A stretch of 14,747 bases of DNA from NCBI GenBank assembly GCA_958426425.1, contig CATZYY010000045.1, positions 1 through 14,747 of the forward strand. The letters are read 5' to 3'. This DNA comes from an uncultured Oscillospiraceae bacterium (lineage in GTDB: Bacteria > Bacillota > Clostridia > Oscillospirales > Oscillospiraceae). The notes under the pieces were generated by a model. It had not been told where the DNA came from, ran no database searches, and was given only the letters and a program-made list of their open reading frames with translations. Positions 1-8,402 of this stretch are shown here, one piece after another. Every line of letters begins with the position of its first letter. The stretch's first letter is position 1. The position numbers and the translations under genes are program-made.

Positions 1-190
1 CGGAGACCGCCTGCATGACGGCGGAGACCATGGGCACGTTCATGGTGAGAGCGGGCTCCTCGCCCTTTTTGAACTTCACCACCGGCGTCTTCAAAGAGAC
101 ATTGGCGGGGATGCACTCCGAGGAGGAGTAGCCGGGTACCAGCAGATATTCGCTGAAGGTCCGGGAGGGTTCTGGAAAAAAGTATGCCAT
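1..190 (-). CDS. guaB: IMP dehydrogenase, N-terminal part (cut by window edge)
   Basis: IMP dehydrogenase oxidises IMP to XMP with NAD+, the first committed step to GMP. Only the first 63 codons are in the window; the gene runs off the left edge. The translation begins MAYFFPEPSRTFSEYLLVPG and continues with SSSECIPANVSL, KTPVVKFKKGEEPALTMN and VPMVSAVMQAVS. This is the start of the TIM barrel of clostridial GuaB, where the segment PMVSAVMQ matches the conserved PM(D/V)(T/S)A strand. The CBS domains and catalytic Cys loop lie outside the window. The start ATG is preceded by GAGGTGG four bases upstream, a good ribosome binding site. It follows purL by 69 bases with no hairpin terminator between them, so it may be read from the purine operon, from a weak promoter in the gap, or both. 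Confidence 0.9.
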   Translation of the reverse strand, partial: MAYFFPEPSRTFSEYLLVPGYSSSECIPANVSLKTPVVKFKKGEEPALTMNVPMVSAVMQAVS

Positions 191-228
191 GGGGCCACCT
201 CGTTTCTGAAGATTCGCGGATTTGCATT

Positions 229-256
229 AGGATACCACAACTACGGAGAAAAACAA
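229..256 (-). promoter_or_regulatory. Weak candidate promoter for guaB
   Basis: In the purL-guaB gap the minus strand reads TTGTTT (251-256), a 16-base spacer, then TATCCT (229-234). This is a moderate match to a housekeeping sigma promoter, about 40 bases upstream of the guaB start codon. There is no terminator between purL and guaB, so it would at most supplement read-through. Matches this good arise by chance fairly often; treat it as a suggestion. Confidence 0.25.
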
Positions 257-259
257 GTG

Positions 260-3200
260 TTAAATGGAGAAATAATCCTTGGCAGAGGAAAACAACTGCA
301 GGTCATACTGACCGGGCACATTCTGATAGAGGCCCGGGCCGATCCGCTCGGAGTGGCCCATCTTGCCCAAAACGCGGCCGTCGGGAGAGGTGATGCCCTC
401 CACCGCCCAGACGGAGCCGTTGGGGTTGAAGGCCACGTCCATGGTGGGTGTGCCGCCCAGGTCCACATACTGGGTGGCGATCTGCCCGTTTTCCGCCAGC
501 TGCTCCAGCAGCTCCGGGCGGCACAGGAACCGGCCCTCGCCGTGGGAGATGGGCACGCTGACCACATCGCCCACATATACCCGGCTCAGCCAGGGAGAGC
601 GGTTGGAGGCCACCCGGGTCCGGACGATCCGGGACTGGTGGCGGCCGATGACATTGTAGGTCAGGGTGGGGCAGGTATCGTCCATGTCCCGGATTTCGCC
701 GTAGGGCACCAGACCCAGCTTGATGAGGGCCTGGAAGCCGTTGCAGATGCCCAGCATCAGCCCGTCCCGGTTTTTCAGCAGGTCCATGACTGCGTCGGAC
801 ACCTGTCCGTTGCGGAAGAAGGCGGTGATGAATTTGCCGGAGCCGTCGGGCTCGTCGCCGCCGGAGAAGCCGCCGGGGATGAAGATGATCTGGCTGTCCC
901 TGGCCGCCTTGGCGAACCGGGCGGCGGAATCGGACACATCGGCGGCGGAGCGGTTGTTCAGCACCAGAATTTCCGGCACCAGTCCCGCCCGCTCCACGGC
1001 CCGGGCGCTGTCATACTCACAGTTGGTGCCCGGGAACACTGGGATCAGCACGCGGGGCGCGGCGCAGCCGGTTTTGGGCGCGGTACGGGTGAAGGCGGGG
1101 GCCTCCAGGCTCGGCACAGGGTTGCTTCCCTGGGCGGCGGTCATGGGGAACACATCCTCCAGGGTTTCATCATAGGGCACCAGCAGCTCCGGAAGGGTGA
1201 TGGACTCGCACTCGCAGCAGATGCAGCCGCTGCCGTTGGTAACGCCTACGCACACGCCGGTGTCCAGGTCCTCTGCGGTTTCCAGCAGCAGTGCCGCCGG
1301 GCGCCGGGTAAAGAGGTCCGCCGGCAGGAAGGCGTCGGTGAAGGAAAAGCCAAGGCCGTTGCCCAGGCAATTTTTCAGCACCGACACGGCGATGCCGCCG
1401 AAACCCGTCACACTGGCGCTGAGGACCTTGCCGGAGGCGATGAGAGCCTGGGCGGCGTCCAGCACGGCGCAGAGGCTCTCGGGGTTCAAAGCGCCGTCGG
1501 ATTCCGTCTTGGGCTCCAGCAGGTAGACCTTATGGCCGGGGCCCTTGAACTCGCCCGAGAGGATGCGGCCCGTCTTGCCCACGGACACGGCGAAGGACAC
1601 CAGGGTGGGGGGCACGTCCAGATCGTTGAAGGACCCGGACATGGAGTCCTTGCCGCCGATGGCGGCGCACTGGAGGTCCAGCTGGGCGGAGAGAGCGCCC
1701 AGCAGCGCGGCCACGGGCTTGCCCCAGCGCTCCGGGGCGGTGCCCAGCTTCTCAAAGTACTCCTGGAAGGACAGCCAGCACTTTCTCCGGTCGCCGCCGG
1801 CGGCGACGACCTTGGCCACGGACTCCGCCACCGCCAGATAGGCGCCCCGGTAGGGGGAGTCGTCCATCACGTGGGGATCGCCGCCCCAGGCCATGATGGA
1901 GCAGGTGGTGGTCTCGTGACCCAGCACCGGGAGCTTGGCGGCCATGGCCTGGGTGGGAGTCTTTTGGTACTTGCCGCCAAAGGGCATCAGCACGGAGCCG
2001 GCGCCGATGGTGGAGTCGAACCGCTCGCAAAGGCCCTGCCGGGAACAGACATTCAAATCGGCGGCGAAGGCTTTGAGGGTGTCGTGGAAGTTGGTGACGG
2101 GAATGGACTTGGAGGTTCTGGGGGCCTCCACCCGAGCAGCTGCCTGCTTGGCGGCGCCGTTGGTATTCAGGAAGGCCCGGCTCAGGTCCGCCACAGTCTG
2201 CCCGTTCCACCGCATGACCATACGTCCGGTGTCGGTGACGGTGGCCACCACGGTGGACTCCAGGTTTTCCTGGGCAGCGATCTCCATGAAGCGGGGGGCG
2301 TCCTTGGCTTCCACCACCACCGCCATGCGCTCCTGGGACTCGGAGATGGCCAGCTCCGTGGCGTCCAGGCCCTCGTATTTCTTGGGCACGGCGGAGAGGT
2401 CGATGTCCAGGGAGTCCGCCAGCTCGCCCACGGCCACGGATACGCCGCCGGCGCCGAAGTCATTGCAGCGCTTGATGAGCCGCACCGCCTCGCTGTGACG
2501 GAACAGCCGCTGGAGCTTGCGCTCCTCCGGGGCGTTGCCCTTCTGGACCTCCGCCGAGCAGGTGGACACGGATTTGCTGTCATGGCTCTTGGAGGAGCCG
2601 GTGGCGCCGCCGATGCCGTCCCGGCCGGTGTGTCCGCCCAGCAAAATCACCACGTCGCCGGGCTGGGGCACCTCCCGCCGGACGCTGCCGGCAGGCACGG
2701 CGCCTACCACGGCGCCGATCTCCAGGCGCTTGGCGGCGTAGCCCTTGTGGTAGATCTCATCCACCAGGCCTGTGGCCAGGCCGATCTGGTTGCCGTAGGA
2801 GCTGTACCCATTGGCGGCGGACTGGACGATCTTGCGCTGGGGGAGCTTGCCGGGAATGGTGTCGGCAATGGGAGTTCGGGGGTCCGCCGCGCCGGTGACC
2901 CGCATGGCCTGATATACATAGCCCCGGCCTGCCAGGGGGTCCCGGATGGCGCCGCCGATGCAGGTGGCCGCGCCGCCGAAGGGCTCGATCTCCGTGGGGT
3001 GGTTGTGGGTCTCGTTCTTGAATAGCAGCAGCCAGGGCTTGTCCACACCGTCCTCGTCCACGTCGATCTTCACCGTACAGGCGTTGATCTCCTCGGACTC
3101 GTCCAGATCAGGAAGCAGCCCCTGCTGCTTGAGGTACTTGGCGCCACGGGTGCCCATGTCCATGAGGGTGATGGGCTTTTCCCCGGCGTGGGTGGCCTCC

Positions 3201-3955
3201 CGGACGGTGAGATAGCGCTCATAGGCCGCCTTGGCCCGGACATCGTCAAAGGCGATGTCGGTGAGCACCGTGCCGAAGGTGGTGTGGCGGCAGTGGTCGG
3301 ACCAGTAGGTGTCTAAAATTCGGATTTCGGTAATGGTGGGGTCCCGGTGCTCCTGGGCAAAGTAATCCCGGCAGCACTGGAGATCCCCCAGGTCCATGGC
3401 AAGGCCCAGGGAGGCGATCAGCCCCCCCAGAGCGGCATCGTCCATGGCGGTGAACCCCTCCAGCACCATAGGCGGCGCCGGCTGGTCCACCTCCATGGCC
3501 AGGGAGTCCACCGTCTCCAATCCGGCCTCCCTAGCCTCCACCGGGTTGATGACGTAGCTCTTGATCTTCTCCACGTCGGCGGGGGACAGCTGCCCGGAGA
3601 GCAGGTATACCTTGGCGCTGCGGAGCCGGGGGCGGTCCCCCTGGGTCATTAGCTGAATGCAGGCTTCGGCGGAGTCCGCCCGCTGGTCAAACTGACCGGG
3701 CAGATACTCCACGGCAAAGGCGGTGAAGTCCCCGGCGGGGAGAGACGCCGTGGCGTCGTCCACCTGGGGCTCGGAAAACACGGTGTTCACCGCCCGGCGG
3801 AAGGCGGCCTCGTCCAGTCCCTCCACGTCATAGCGGTTCAGGAGCCGGAGACCCGTCAGGGTAGTGATGCCCAGCAGGGTCCGCAGCTCCCGCAGCAGCT
3901 CCGAGGCCTCCTGCCGCAGAGGGGGCTTTTTCTCCACATAAATGCGTCGTACCAT
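260..3955 (-). CDS. purL: Phosphoribosylformylglycinamidine synthase, single-chain PurL-PurQ type
   Basis: Converts FGAR, glutamine and ATP to FGAM in de novo purine synthesis. The 1231-residue protein is the long fused form, so separate PurS and PurQ are not needed. In order: a PurS-like N-terminal region (about 1-90); a linker and first AIR-synthase-like half with WSDHCRH at 218-224 and the FKNETHNHPTEIEPFGG substrate/ATP motif near 310-330; a second synthase half; and a class I glutaminase domain from about residue 967. That last domain carries the triad in GICNGFQ (Cys1071) and SHGEGRF (His1138, Glu1140). All key residues are present and the length matches the clostridial single-chain family. 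The start ATG has GGAGGT ten bases upstream. It is the last purine gene before guaB and follows purD after 83 bases. Confidence 0.96.
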   Translation of the reverse strand: MVRRIYVEKKPPLRQEASELLRELRTLLGITTLTGLRLLNRYDVEGLDEAAFRRAVNTVFSEPQVDDATASLPAGDFTAFAVEYLPGQFDQRADSAEACIQLMTQGDRPRLRSAKVYLLSGQLSPADVEKIKSYVINPVEAREAGLETVDSLAMEVDQPAPPMVLEGFTAMDDAALGGLIASLGLAMDLGDLQCCRDYFAQEHRDPTITEIRILDTYWSDHCRHTTFGTVLTDIAFDDVRAKAAYERYLTVREATHAGEKPITLMDMGTRGAKYLKQQGLLPDLDESEEINACTVKIDVDEDGVDKPWLLLFKNETHNHPTEIEPFGGAATCIGGAIRDPLAGRGYVYQAMRVTGAADPRTPIADTIPGKLPQRKIVQSAANGYSSYGNQIGLATGLVDEIYHKGYAAKRLEIGAVVGAVPAGSVRREVPQPGDVVILLGGHTGRDGIGGATGSSKSHDSKSVSTCSAEVQKGNAPEERKLQRLFRHSEAVRLIKRCNDFGAGGVSVAVGELADSLDIDLSAVPKKYEGLDATELAISESQERMAVVVEAKDAPRFMEIAAQENLESTVVATVTDTGRMVMRWNGQTVADLSRAFLNTNGAAKQAAARVEAPRTSKSIPVTNFHDTLKAFAADLNVCSRQGLCERFDSTIGAGSVLMPFGGKYQKTPTQAMAAKLPVLGHETTTCSIMAWGGDPHVMDDSPYRGAYLAVAESVAKVVAAGGDRRKCWLSFQEYFEKLGTAPERWGKPVAALLGALSAQLDLQCAAIGGKDSMSGSFNDLDVPPTLVSFAVSVGKTGRILSGEFKGPGHKVYLLEPKTESDGALNPESLCAVLDAAQALIASGKVLSASVTGFGGIAVSVLKNCLGNGLGFSFTDAFLPADLFTRRPAALLLETAEDLDTGVCVGVTNGSGCICCECESITLPELLVPYDETLEDVFPMTAAQGSNPVPSLEAPAFTRTAPKTGCAAPRVLIPVFPGTNCEYDSARAVERAGLVPEILVLNNRSAADVSDSAARFAKAARDSQIIFIPGGFSGGDEPDGSGKFITAFFRNGQVSDAVMDLLKNRDGLMLGICNGFQALIKLGLVPYGEIRDMDDTCPTLTYNVIGRHQSRIVRTRVASNRSPWLSRVYVGDVVSVPISHGEGRFLCRPELLEQLAENGQIATQYVDLGGTPTMDVAFNPNGSVWAVEGITSPDGRVLGKMGHSERIGPGLYQNVPGQYDLQLFSSAKDYFSI

Positions 3956-3972
3956 GATGGCAAAACCTCCAT

Positions 3973-3993
3973 GCGCCCGCAGGCGCTGTTTTT
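3973..3993. terminator. GC hairpin with T-tract on the plus strand, in the purL leader
   Basis: The plus strand reads GCGCC-CGCA-GGCGC (3973-3986) followed by TGTTTTTGT, which resembles a short intrinsic terminator for rightward transcription. No plus-strand gene precedes it, so it could only stop antisense RNA. In the minus-strand operon mRNA the same hairpin sits just upstream of the purL ribosome binding site and could modulate purL translation. The stem is only 5 base pairs, so both roles are speculative. Confidence 0.25.
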
Positions 3994-4013
3994 GTGGGTG
4001 TTGGGATAAGGGA

Positions 4014-4031
4014 GCCCGCCGTACGGCGGGC
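4014..4031. repeat. Perfect 18-base palindrome between purD and purL
   Basis: GCCCGCCG-TA-CGGCGGGC is a perfect inverted repeat starting 8 bases past the purD stop codon. As RNA it would fold into a very GC-rich hairpin. On the minus strand it is followed by TCCCTTATCCC, not a proper U-run, so it is not a convincing terminator. More likely it is an mRNA-stabilising or partial attenuation structure that could separate purD from purL expression. Confidence 0.5.
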
Positions 4032-4038
4032 CCACGGA

Positions 4039-5316
4039 TCAGTGCATAGCGGCCAAGGCCCTGCGGCCGATGTCCCGGCGCAGGTACTTGCCCGCAAAGT
4101 CAATGGTGTCGGCAGCGGCATAGGCGCTTTGGAGAGCCTGCTCCAACGTGTCAGCCACTGCGGTGACGCCCAGCACCCGTCCCCCGGAGGTCACCAGTGA
4201 GCCATCCTCCGTCAGGGTGTCTCCGGCGTGGTAGACGGTGAGGTTTTCCGGAAGGGCGGCGGGAATCGTAATGGCCTTGCCCCTTTCATAGTGGCCGGGA
4301 TAGCCGCCGGAGGCCAAGATCACGCAGGCTGCGGCGCCTTTGCGCCACTCCACCGTCAGATCGGACAAGGTTTCATTTTCCACGGCCCGCATGACCGTCA
4401 GCAGGTCGGTTTTCAGCAGGGGCAGCACCACCTGGGTCTCCGGGTCGCCGAAGCGGCAGTTGTACTCGATGACCTTGGGCCCCTTGGGGGTCAGCATCAG
4501 ACCAAAGTACAGGCACCCCTTGAAGGGACAGCCCTCCGCCCGCATGGCGGAGAGGGTGGGCAGGAAAATGGTGTCCATGCAGACCTGGGCCATTTCCGGC
4601 GTATAGCAGGGGTTGGGAGCGATGGTGCCCATGCCGCCGGTGTTGAGGCCGGTGTCGCCCTCTCCGGCACGTTTGTGGTCCATGGAGGACACCATGGGGG
4701 CGATGGCGGTGCCGTCGGTAAAGGCCAGGACGCTGACCTCCGGTCCCGTGAGGAACTCCTCAATGACGATCTCGTTGCCGGAGGCGCCGAAGACCTTGTC
4801 CTCCATAATGGACTTGACGGCGGCCTCTGCCTCCTGGAGGTTCTGGGGGATCAGCACGCCCTTGCCCAGGGCCAGGCCGTCGGCCTTGATGACGATGGGG
4901 AAGGCGGCGGTGCGCAGGTATTCCAGCGCCTTGGCCGGGGCGTCGAACACCTGATACTCGGCGGTGGGGATGCCGTATTTTTTCATCAAGTTCTTGGAGA
5001 AGACCTTACTGGCCTCGATGCGGGCGGCCTTGGCGTCGGGACCGAAGCAGGGGATGCCGGCCTCGTGGAGCCGGTCCACACAGCCCAGGGCCAGCGGGTC
5101 GTCCGGTGCCACCACGGCGAAGTCCACGCTGTGGGAAACGGCAAATTCCACGATTTTCTCAATGTCCTTGGCGCCGATCTCCGGCACGCACACGGCGTCG
5201 GCGGCAATGCCGCCGTTGCCGGGCAGGGCGTAGATGGTCTCCACCTCCGGGTTCTCCCGGAGCTTTTTGATAATGGCGTGCTCGCGGCCTCCGCCGCCCA
5301 CCACCAGAAGTTTCAT
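4039..5316 (-). CDS. purD: Phosphoribosylamine--glycine ligase (GAR synthetase)
   Basis: Joins glycine to phosphoribosylamine using ATP to make GAR, the step after PurF. The 425-residue length is normal for the family. The N domain opens with MKLLVVGGGGREHA, and the ATP-grasp region includes IVIKADGLALGKGV (141-154), EFLTGPEVSVLAFTDG (187-202) and RFGDPETQ (288-295), all hallmark PurD segments. The start ATG is preceded by GGGAGG five bases upstream. It lies 176 bases after purH, the largest gap within the operon, and that gap holds several palindromes. No truncation or missing key residue is seen. Confidence 0.96.
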   Translation of the reverse strand: MKLLVVGGGGREHAIIKKLRENPEVETIYALPGNGGIAADAVCVPEIGAKDIEKIVEFAVSHSVDFAVVAPDDPLALGCVDRLHEAGIPCFGPDAKAARIEASKVFSKNLMKKYGIPTAEYQVFDAPAKALEYLRTAAFPIVIKADGLALGKGVLIPQNLQEAEAAVKSIMEDKVFGASGNEIVIEEFLTGPEVSVLAFTDGTAIAPMVSSMDHKRAGEGDTGLNTGGMGTIAPNPCYTPEMAQVCMDTIFLPTLSAMRAEGCPFKGCLYFGLMLTPKGPKVIEYNCRFGDPETQVVLPLLKTDLLTVMRAVENETLSDLTVEWRKGAAACVILASGGYPGHYERGKAITIPAALPENLTVYHAGDTLTEDGSLVTSGGRVLGVTAVADTLEQALQSAYAAADTIDFAGKYLRRDIGRRALAAMH

Positions 5317-5492
5317 GGTATCCTCCCAAATCTATTTGGTATGTTTTCCCTGGATTGTCCCTGGGACAGCGTCCCCTGTCCTACCTCCCCGGGGAAACCA
5401 ACGAAGCGTTTGCCCGGGGAAAACGAGGAGCAGCGGAGGGACTTTGTTTTCGGGTATGGCCCGAAAGCAAGGGATGCGGAGCTTGCGACGAG
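5317..5492. repeat. Palindrome-rich gap between purH and purD
   Basis: This 176-base non-coding gap is unlike the other, near-zero gaps upstream. It holds four items. CCAAAT-CT-ATTTGG (5326-5339) abuts the purD ribosome binding site. An alternating block at about 5356-5380 has TGTCCC-T-GGGACA overlapping GGGAC-AGC-GTCCC. CCCGGGGAAA occurs twice as a direct repeat (5388-5397 and 5413-5422). A 7-bp hairpin TTTCGGG-TATGG-CCCGAAA (5448-5466) lies just after the purH stop. None has a U-run, so no terminator is called. The block resembles a small dispersed palindromic (REP-like) element; this is inference from its form. I see no coding potential in it. Confidence 0.5.
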
Positions 5493-6671
5493 TCAGTGGT
5501 GGAACAGCCGCATTCCCGTAAAGCACATGACCATGCCGTACTTGTTGGCCGTCTCGATTACATGGTCGTCCCGGATGGAGCCGCCAGGCTCGGCGATGTA
5601 CTGCACACCGGATTTCCGGGCCCGCTCCACATTGTCCCCGAAGGGGAAGAAGGCGTCGGAGCCGCAGGTGACGCCGGAGAGCTGTGCGATCCAGGCCTTT
5701 TTCTCCTCCGCCGTCAGCACTTCCGGCTTTACGGCAAAGGTCTGCTGCCACACGCCGTCGGCCAGAATATCCTCATACTCGTCGGAGGTGTAGATGTCGA
5801 TGGCGTTGTCCCGGTCCGGGCGGCGGATACCCTCCACAAATTGCAGGCCCAATACCTTGGGATGCTGCCGCAGCCACCAGTTATCGGCCTTTGAGCCGGC
5901 CAGGCGGGTGCAGTGGATGCGGCTTTGCTGTCCGGCGCCAACGCCGATGGCCTGTCCGTCCTTCACATAGCATACGGAATTGGACTGAGTGTATTTCAGG
6001 GTAATGAGGGCCACGATCATGTCGATCTTGGCAGCCTGAGGCAGGTCCTTGTTTTCCGTGACGATATTGCCCAGCAGTTCCTGGTCAATTTTGAAGTTGT
6101 TGCGGCCCTGCTGGAAGGTGACGCCGAAGACATCCTTGTACTCCTGGGGAGCGGGCACATAATCCGGGTCGATCTGCACCACATTGTAATTGCCCTTTTT
6201 CTTGGTTTTCAGAATTTCCAGGGCCTCCTCCGTGTAACCGGGGGCGATGATGCCGTCGGACACCTCATATTTTAAATACCGGGCGGTGGCGGCATCGCAC
6301 ACATCGCTGAGGGCCGCCCAGTCGCCGTAAGAACACAGCCGGTCGGCGCCCCGGGCCCGGATATAGGCGCAGGCAATGGGACTCAGCTCCGCCTCCGGGT
6401 CCACAAAGTAGATCTTCCGGTCCGTCTCAGACAACGGCGCGCCCACGGCGGCGCCGGCGGGGGAGACGTGCTTAAAGCTGGCGGCAGAGGGCAGACCGGT
6501 GGCGGCCTTCAGCTCTTGGACCAGCTGCCAGGAGTTGAGAGCGTCCAGAAAATTGATGTAGCCGGGTTTGCCGTTGAGCACGGTGATGGGCAGGTCGGCG
6601 TCATCACGCATAAAGATGCGGGAGGGTTTTTGGTTGGGATTGCAGCCGTATTTCAGTTCCAGTTCTTTCAT
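5493..6671 (-). CDS. purH: AICAR transformylase, stand-alone form lacking IMP cyclohydrolase
   Basis: Transfers a formyl group from 10-formyl-THF to AICAR, giving FAICAR. At 392 residues it is much shorter than bifunctional PurH (about 510-530). It begins directly in the transformylase domain: MKELELKYGCNPNQKPS matches the LRYGENPHQ motif that normally starts the second domain. SFKHVSPAGAA carries the catalytic Lys67-His68 pair. The N-terminal MGS-like cyclohydrolase domain is absent, and the start is firm because the ATG overlaps the purN stop as ATGA. Ring closure to IMP must therefore be done by another protein, and none is seen in this window. A stand-alone enzyme of this kind is known in Clostridia, so this is a family trait and not local damage. 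Confidence 0.93.
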   Translation of the reverse strand: MKELELKYGCNPNQKPSRIFMRDDADLPITVLNGKPGYINFLDALNSWQLVQELKAATGLPSAASFKHVSPAGAAVGAPLSETDRKIYFVDPEAELSPIACAYIRARGADRLCSYGDWAALSDVCDAATARYLKYEVSDGIIAPGYTEEALEILKTKKKGNYNVVQIDPDYVPAPQEYKDVFGVTFQQGRNNFKIDQELLGNIVTENKDLPQAAKIDMIVALITLKYTQSNSVCYVKDGQAIGVGAGQQSRIHCTRLAGSKADNWWLRQHPKVLGLQFVEGIRRPDRDNAIDIYTSDEYEDILADGVWQQTFAVKPEVLTAEEKKAWIAQLSGVTCGSDAFFPFGDNVERARKSGVQYIAEPGGSIRDDHVIETANKYGMVMCFTGMRLFHH

Positions 6672-7288
6672 GCGGGAAAAACTCCCTTCTCGGAAATTTG
6701 TTTACATAACATCTCGACCGCCTGGGGGAGCAACACCCATTCCGCCTGCTCCATCACACGGCGCTGTAAGGTCTCCGGTGTGTCCTTCGGCAAAATGTCC
6801 ACCGCCTTTTGCAGCAAAATGCGGCCGCCATCCGGGATCTCATTGACCAGATGGACGGTGGCGCCGGTGACTTTCACGCCTCGTTCCAGGGCAGCTTCGT
6901 GGACCCGCAGGCCGTAATACCCCTTTCCACAGAAGGAGGGAATGAGGGAGGGGTGGACGTTGACAATTCGATTGGGCCAGCGGCGGACAAAATCTGCCGA
7001 TAAAATAGACAAAAAGCCCGCTAAAACAATCACGTCGGCTTTGCAGCGCAGTAAGTGCTCCTGCAATTCCGTCTCAAAGCACTCCTGGCTTTTTCCAGAG
7101 CGCTCTACCACGACACCCGGAACACCGTGGTTGGCGGCCCGGGTCAGAGCGTAAACACCGGGGCGGCTGGCGCACACCAGGACGATTTCACCGTGGGCCA
7201 GATTGCCCCGCTCCTGAGAGCGCAGCAGAGCCTCCAAATTGGTGCCTCCTCCGGAGACCAGTACCGCAATCCTGGCACGGGTTAACAT
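6668..7288 (-). CDS. purN: Phosphoribosylglycinamide formyltransferase (folate-dependent)
   Basis: Formylates GAR to FGAR with 10-formyl-THF. The 206-residue protein has the N-terminal VLVSGGGTNLEAL phosphate loop (GGGTNL 13-18). The catalytic set is Asn110 and His112 in NVHPSLIPS, with His146 and Asp153 in VHLVNEIPDGG, lining up with Asn106, His108, His137 and Asp144 of the E. coli enzyme. A short insertion after the NVHPS motif (CGKGYYG) makes the loop about five residues longer than in E. coli. The start overlaps the end of purM by 7 bases and has AGGTGA upstream; the stop overlaps the purH start by 4 bases. This is strong evidence of translational coupling purM-purN-purH. Confidence 0.95.
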   Translation of the reverse strand: MLTRARIAVLVSGGGTNLEALLRSQERGNLAHGEIVLVCASRPGVYALTRAANHGVPGVVVERSGKSQECFETELQEHLLRCKADVIVLAGFLSILSADFVRRWPNRIVNVHPSLIPSFCGKGYYGLRVHEAALERGVKVTGATVHLVNEIPDGGRILLQKAVDILPKDTPETLQRRVMEQAEWVLLPQAVEMLCKQISEKGVFPA

Positions 7289-8319
7289 AAGATCACCTGT
7301 TCCTCTCCCTGGACAATCTCGCCTACGGGATAGGCATCGCAGCCGCTCTCCCGCAGGGCGGATAGTGTCTTGTCGGCACTGGCGGCGGAGACGATGACCA
7401 CCATGCCCACGCCGCAGTTAAAGGTGTTGAACATGTCCCGCTCGGGAATGTCTCCGGTTTTTTGCAGCAGGGGGAAGATGGGGGGAATCCGCAGGGCGGC
7501 CTTCTCAATTTTTGCGGTCAGGCCCTGGGGCAGGCAGCGGGGAATGTTTTCATAGAAGCCGCCGCCGGTAATGTGGCTGATACCGTGAATGTCCGCCGCA
7601 GCCAAAGCCGCCAGTACCGGCTTGACGTAGATGCAGGTGGGGGTCAGCAGGGCCTCGCCCAGGGACTGACCCAGGTCGGGAACGTGGGCGCCCAGGTCGG
7701 CGTGCTCCACGTCGAAAACTTTGCGGACCAGGGAATAGCCGTTGGAGTGGAGGCCGGAGGACGGCAGGGCCAGTACCACGTCACCGGGCTCCATGGCGCT
7801 GTGGTCGATGATCTTGGCCTTGTCCACAATTCCCACGGAAAAGCCCGCCAAATCGTAGTCATCGGCAGCCATAACACCGGGGTGCTCGGCAGTCTCCCCG
7901 CCGATCAGGGCGCAGCCTGCCTGAACGCAGCCCTCCGCCACGCCGGATACCAGGGCGGCCACCTTCTGGGGATCGTTTTTGCCAATGGCGATGTAGTCCA
8001 GGAAAAAAAGAGGCTTGGCGCCGCAGCAGACGATGTCGTTGACGCACATGGCCACACAGTCGATGCCCACGGTGTCATGCCGGTCCATCAGCTGAGCGAT
8101 GCGCTGCTTGGTGCCGACACCGTCGGTGCCGGAGACCAGCACAGGCTCCGCCATGCCGGCAAGGTCCGGGGCAAACAGCCCGCCAAAGCCGCCGATGCCG
8201 GAGACCACACCGGGGATTATGGTGCGGTCCACGTGGGCCTTCATCAGCCGCACGCCCTCGTAACCGGCCTCAATATTGACGCCGGCGGCGGCGTAGGACG
8301 CGGAATGGGAGTTTTTCAT
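7282..8319 (-). CDS. purM: Phosphoribosylformylglycinamidine cyclo-ligase (AIR synthetase)
   Basis: Closes the imidazole ring, FGAM plus ATP to AIR. The 345-residue length is standard. The start MKNSHSASYAAAGVNIEAG matches the SYxxAGV(N/D)I opening of the family. GTDGVGTK (64-71) is the signature strand, followed by the DCVAMCVNDIVCCGAKPLFF block (88-107) and, in the C domain, HITGGGFYENIPRCLP. GGAGGT lies eight bases before the ATG. The gene follows purF after 83 bases and ends by running 7 bases into purN. No defect is seen. Confidence 0.96.
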   Translation of the reverse strand: MKNSHSASYAAAGVNIEAGYEGVRLMKAHVDRTIIPGVVSGIGGFGGLFAPDLAGMAEPVLVSGTDGVGTKQRIAQLMDRHDTVGIDCVAMCVNDIVCCGAKPLFFLDYIAIGKNDPQKVAALVSGVAEGCVQAGCALIGGETAEHPGVMAADDYDLAGFSVGIVDKAKIIDHSAMEPGDVVLALPSSGLHSNGYSLVRKVFDVEHADLGAHVPDLGQSLGEALLTPTCIYVKPVLAALAAADIHGISHITGGGFYENIPRCLPQGLTAKIEKAALRIPPIFPLLQKTGDIPERDMFNTFNCGVGMVVIVSAASADKTLSALRESGCDAYPVGEIVQGEEQVILC

Positions 8320-8402
8320 CTCATCAAACCTCCAAAGTCAAACAAGGAAAAAACGCGGTGGGATTTAAAGGGGAGAAAAGGTGGCCGGCGGCACCGGGGA
8401 GA

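Noticed and set aside
257..3025. Very long plus-strand open frame (922 codons) opposite purL
   Set aside because: It is antisense to an unmistakable purL and its Gly/His/Ala/Val-rich translation is what GC-biased codons give on the opposite strand; there is no domain resemblance.
4228..5793. Plus-strand open frame of 521 codons across purD and the purH end
   Set aside because: Low-complexity antisense shadow of purD; it crosses the non-coding palindromic gap and has no recognisable domain.
8320..8402. Possible terminator or attenuator between purF and purM (GGTG..CACC near 8380-8395)
   Set aside because: The stem is short and mismatched, and the following minus-strand stretch is pyrimidine-rich and not a clean U-run.
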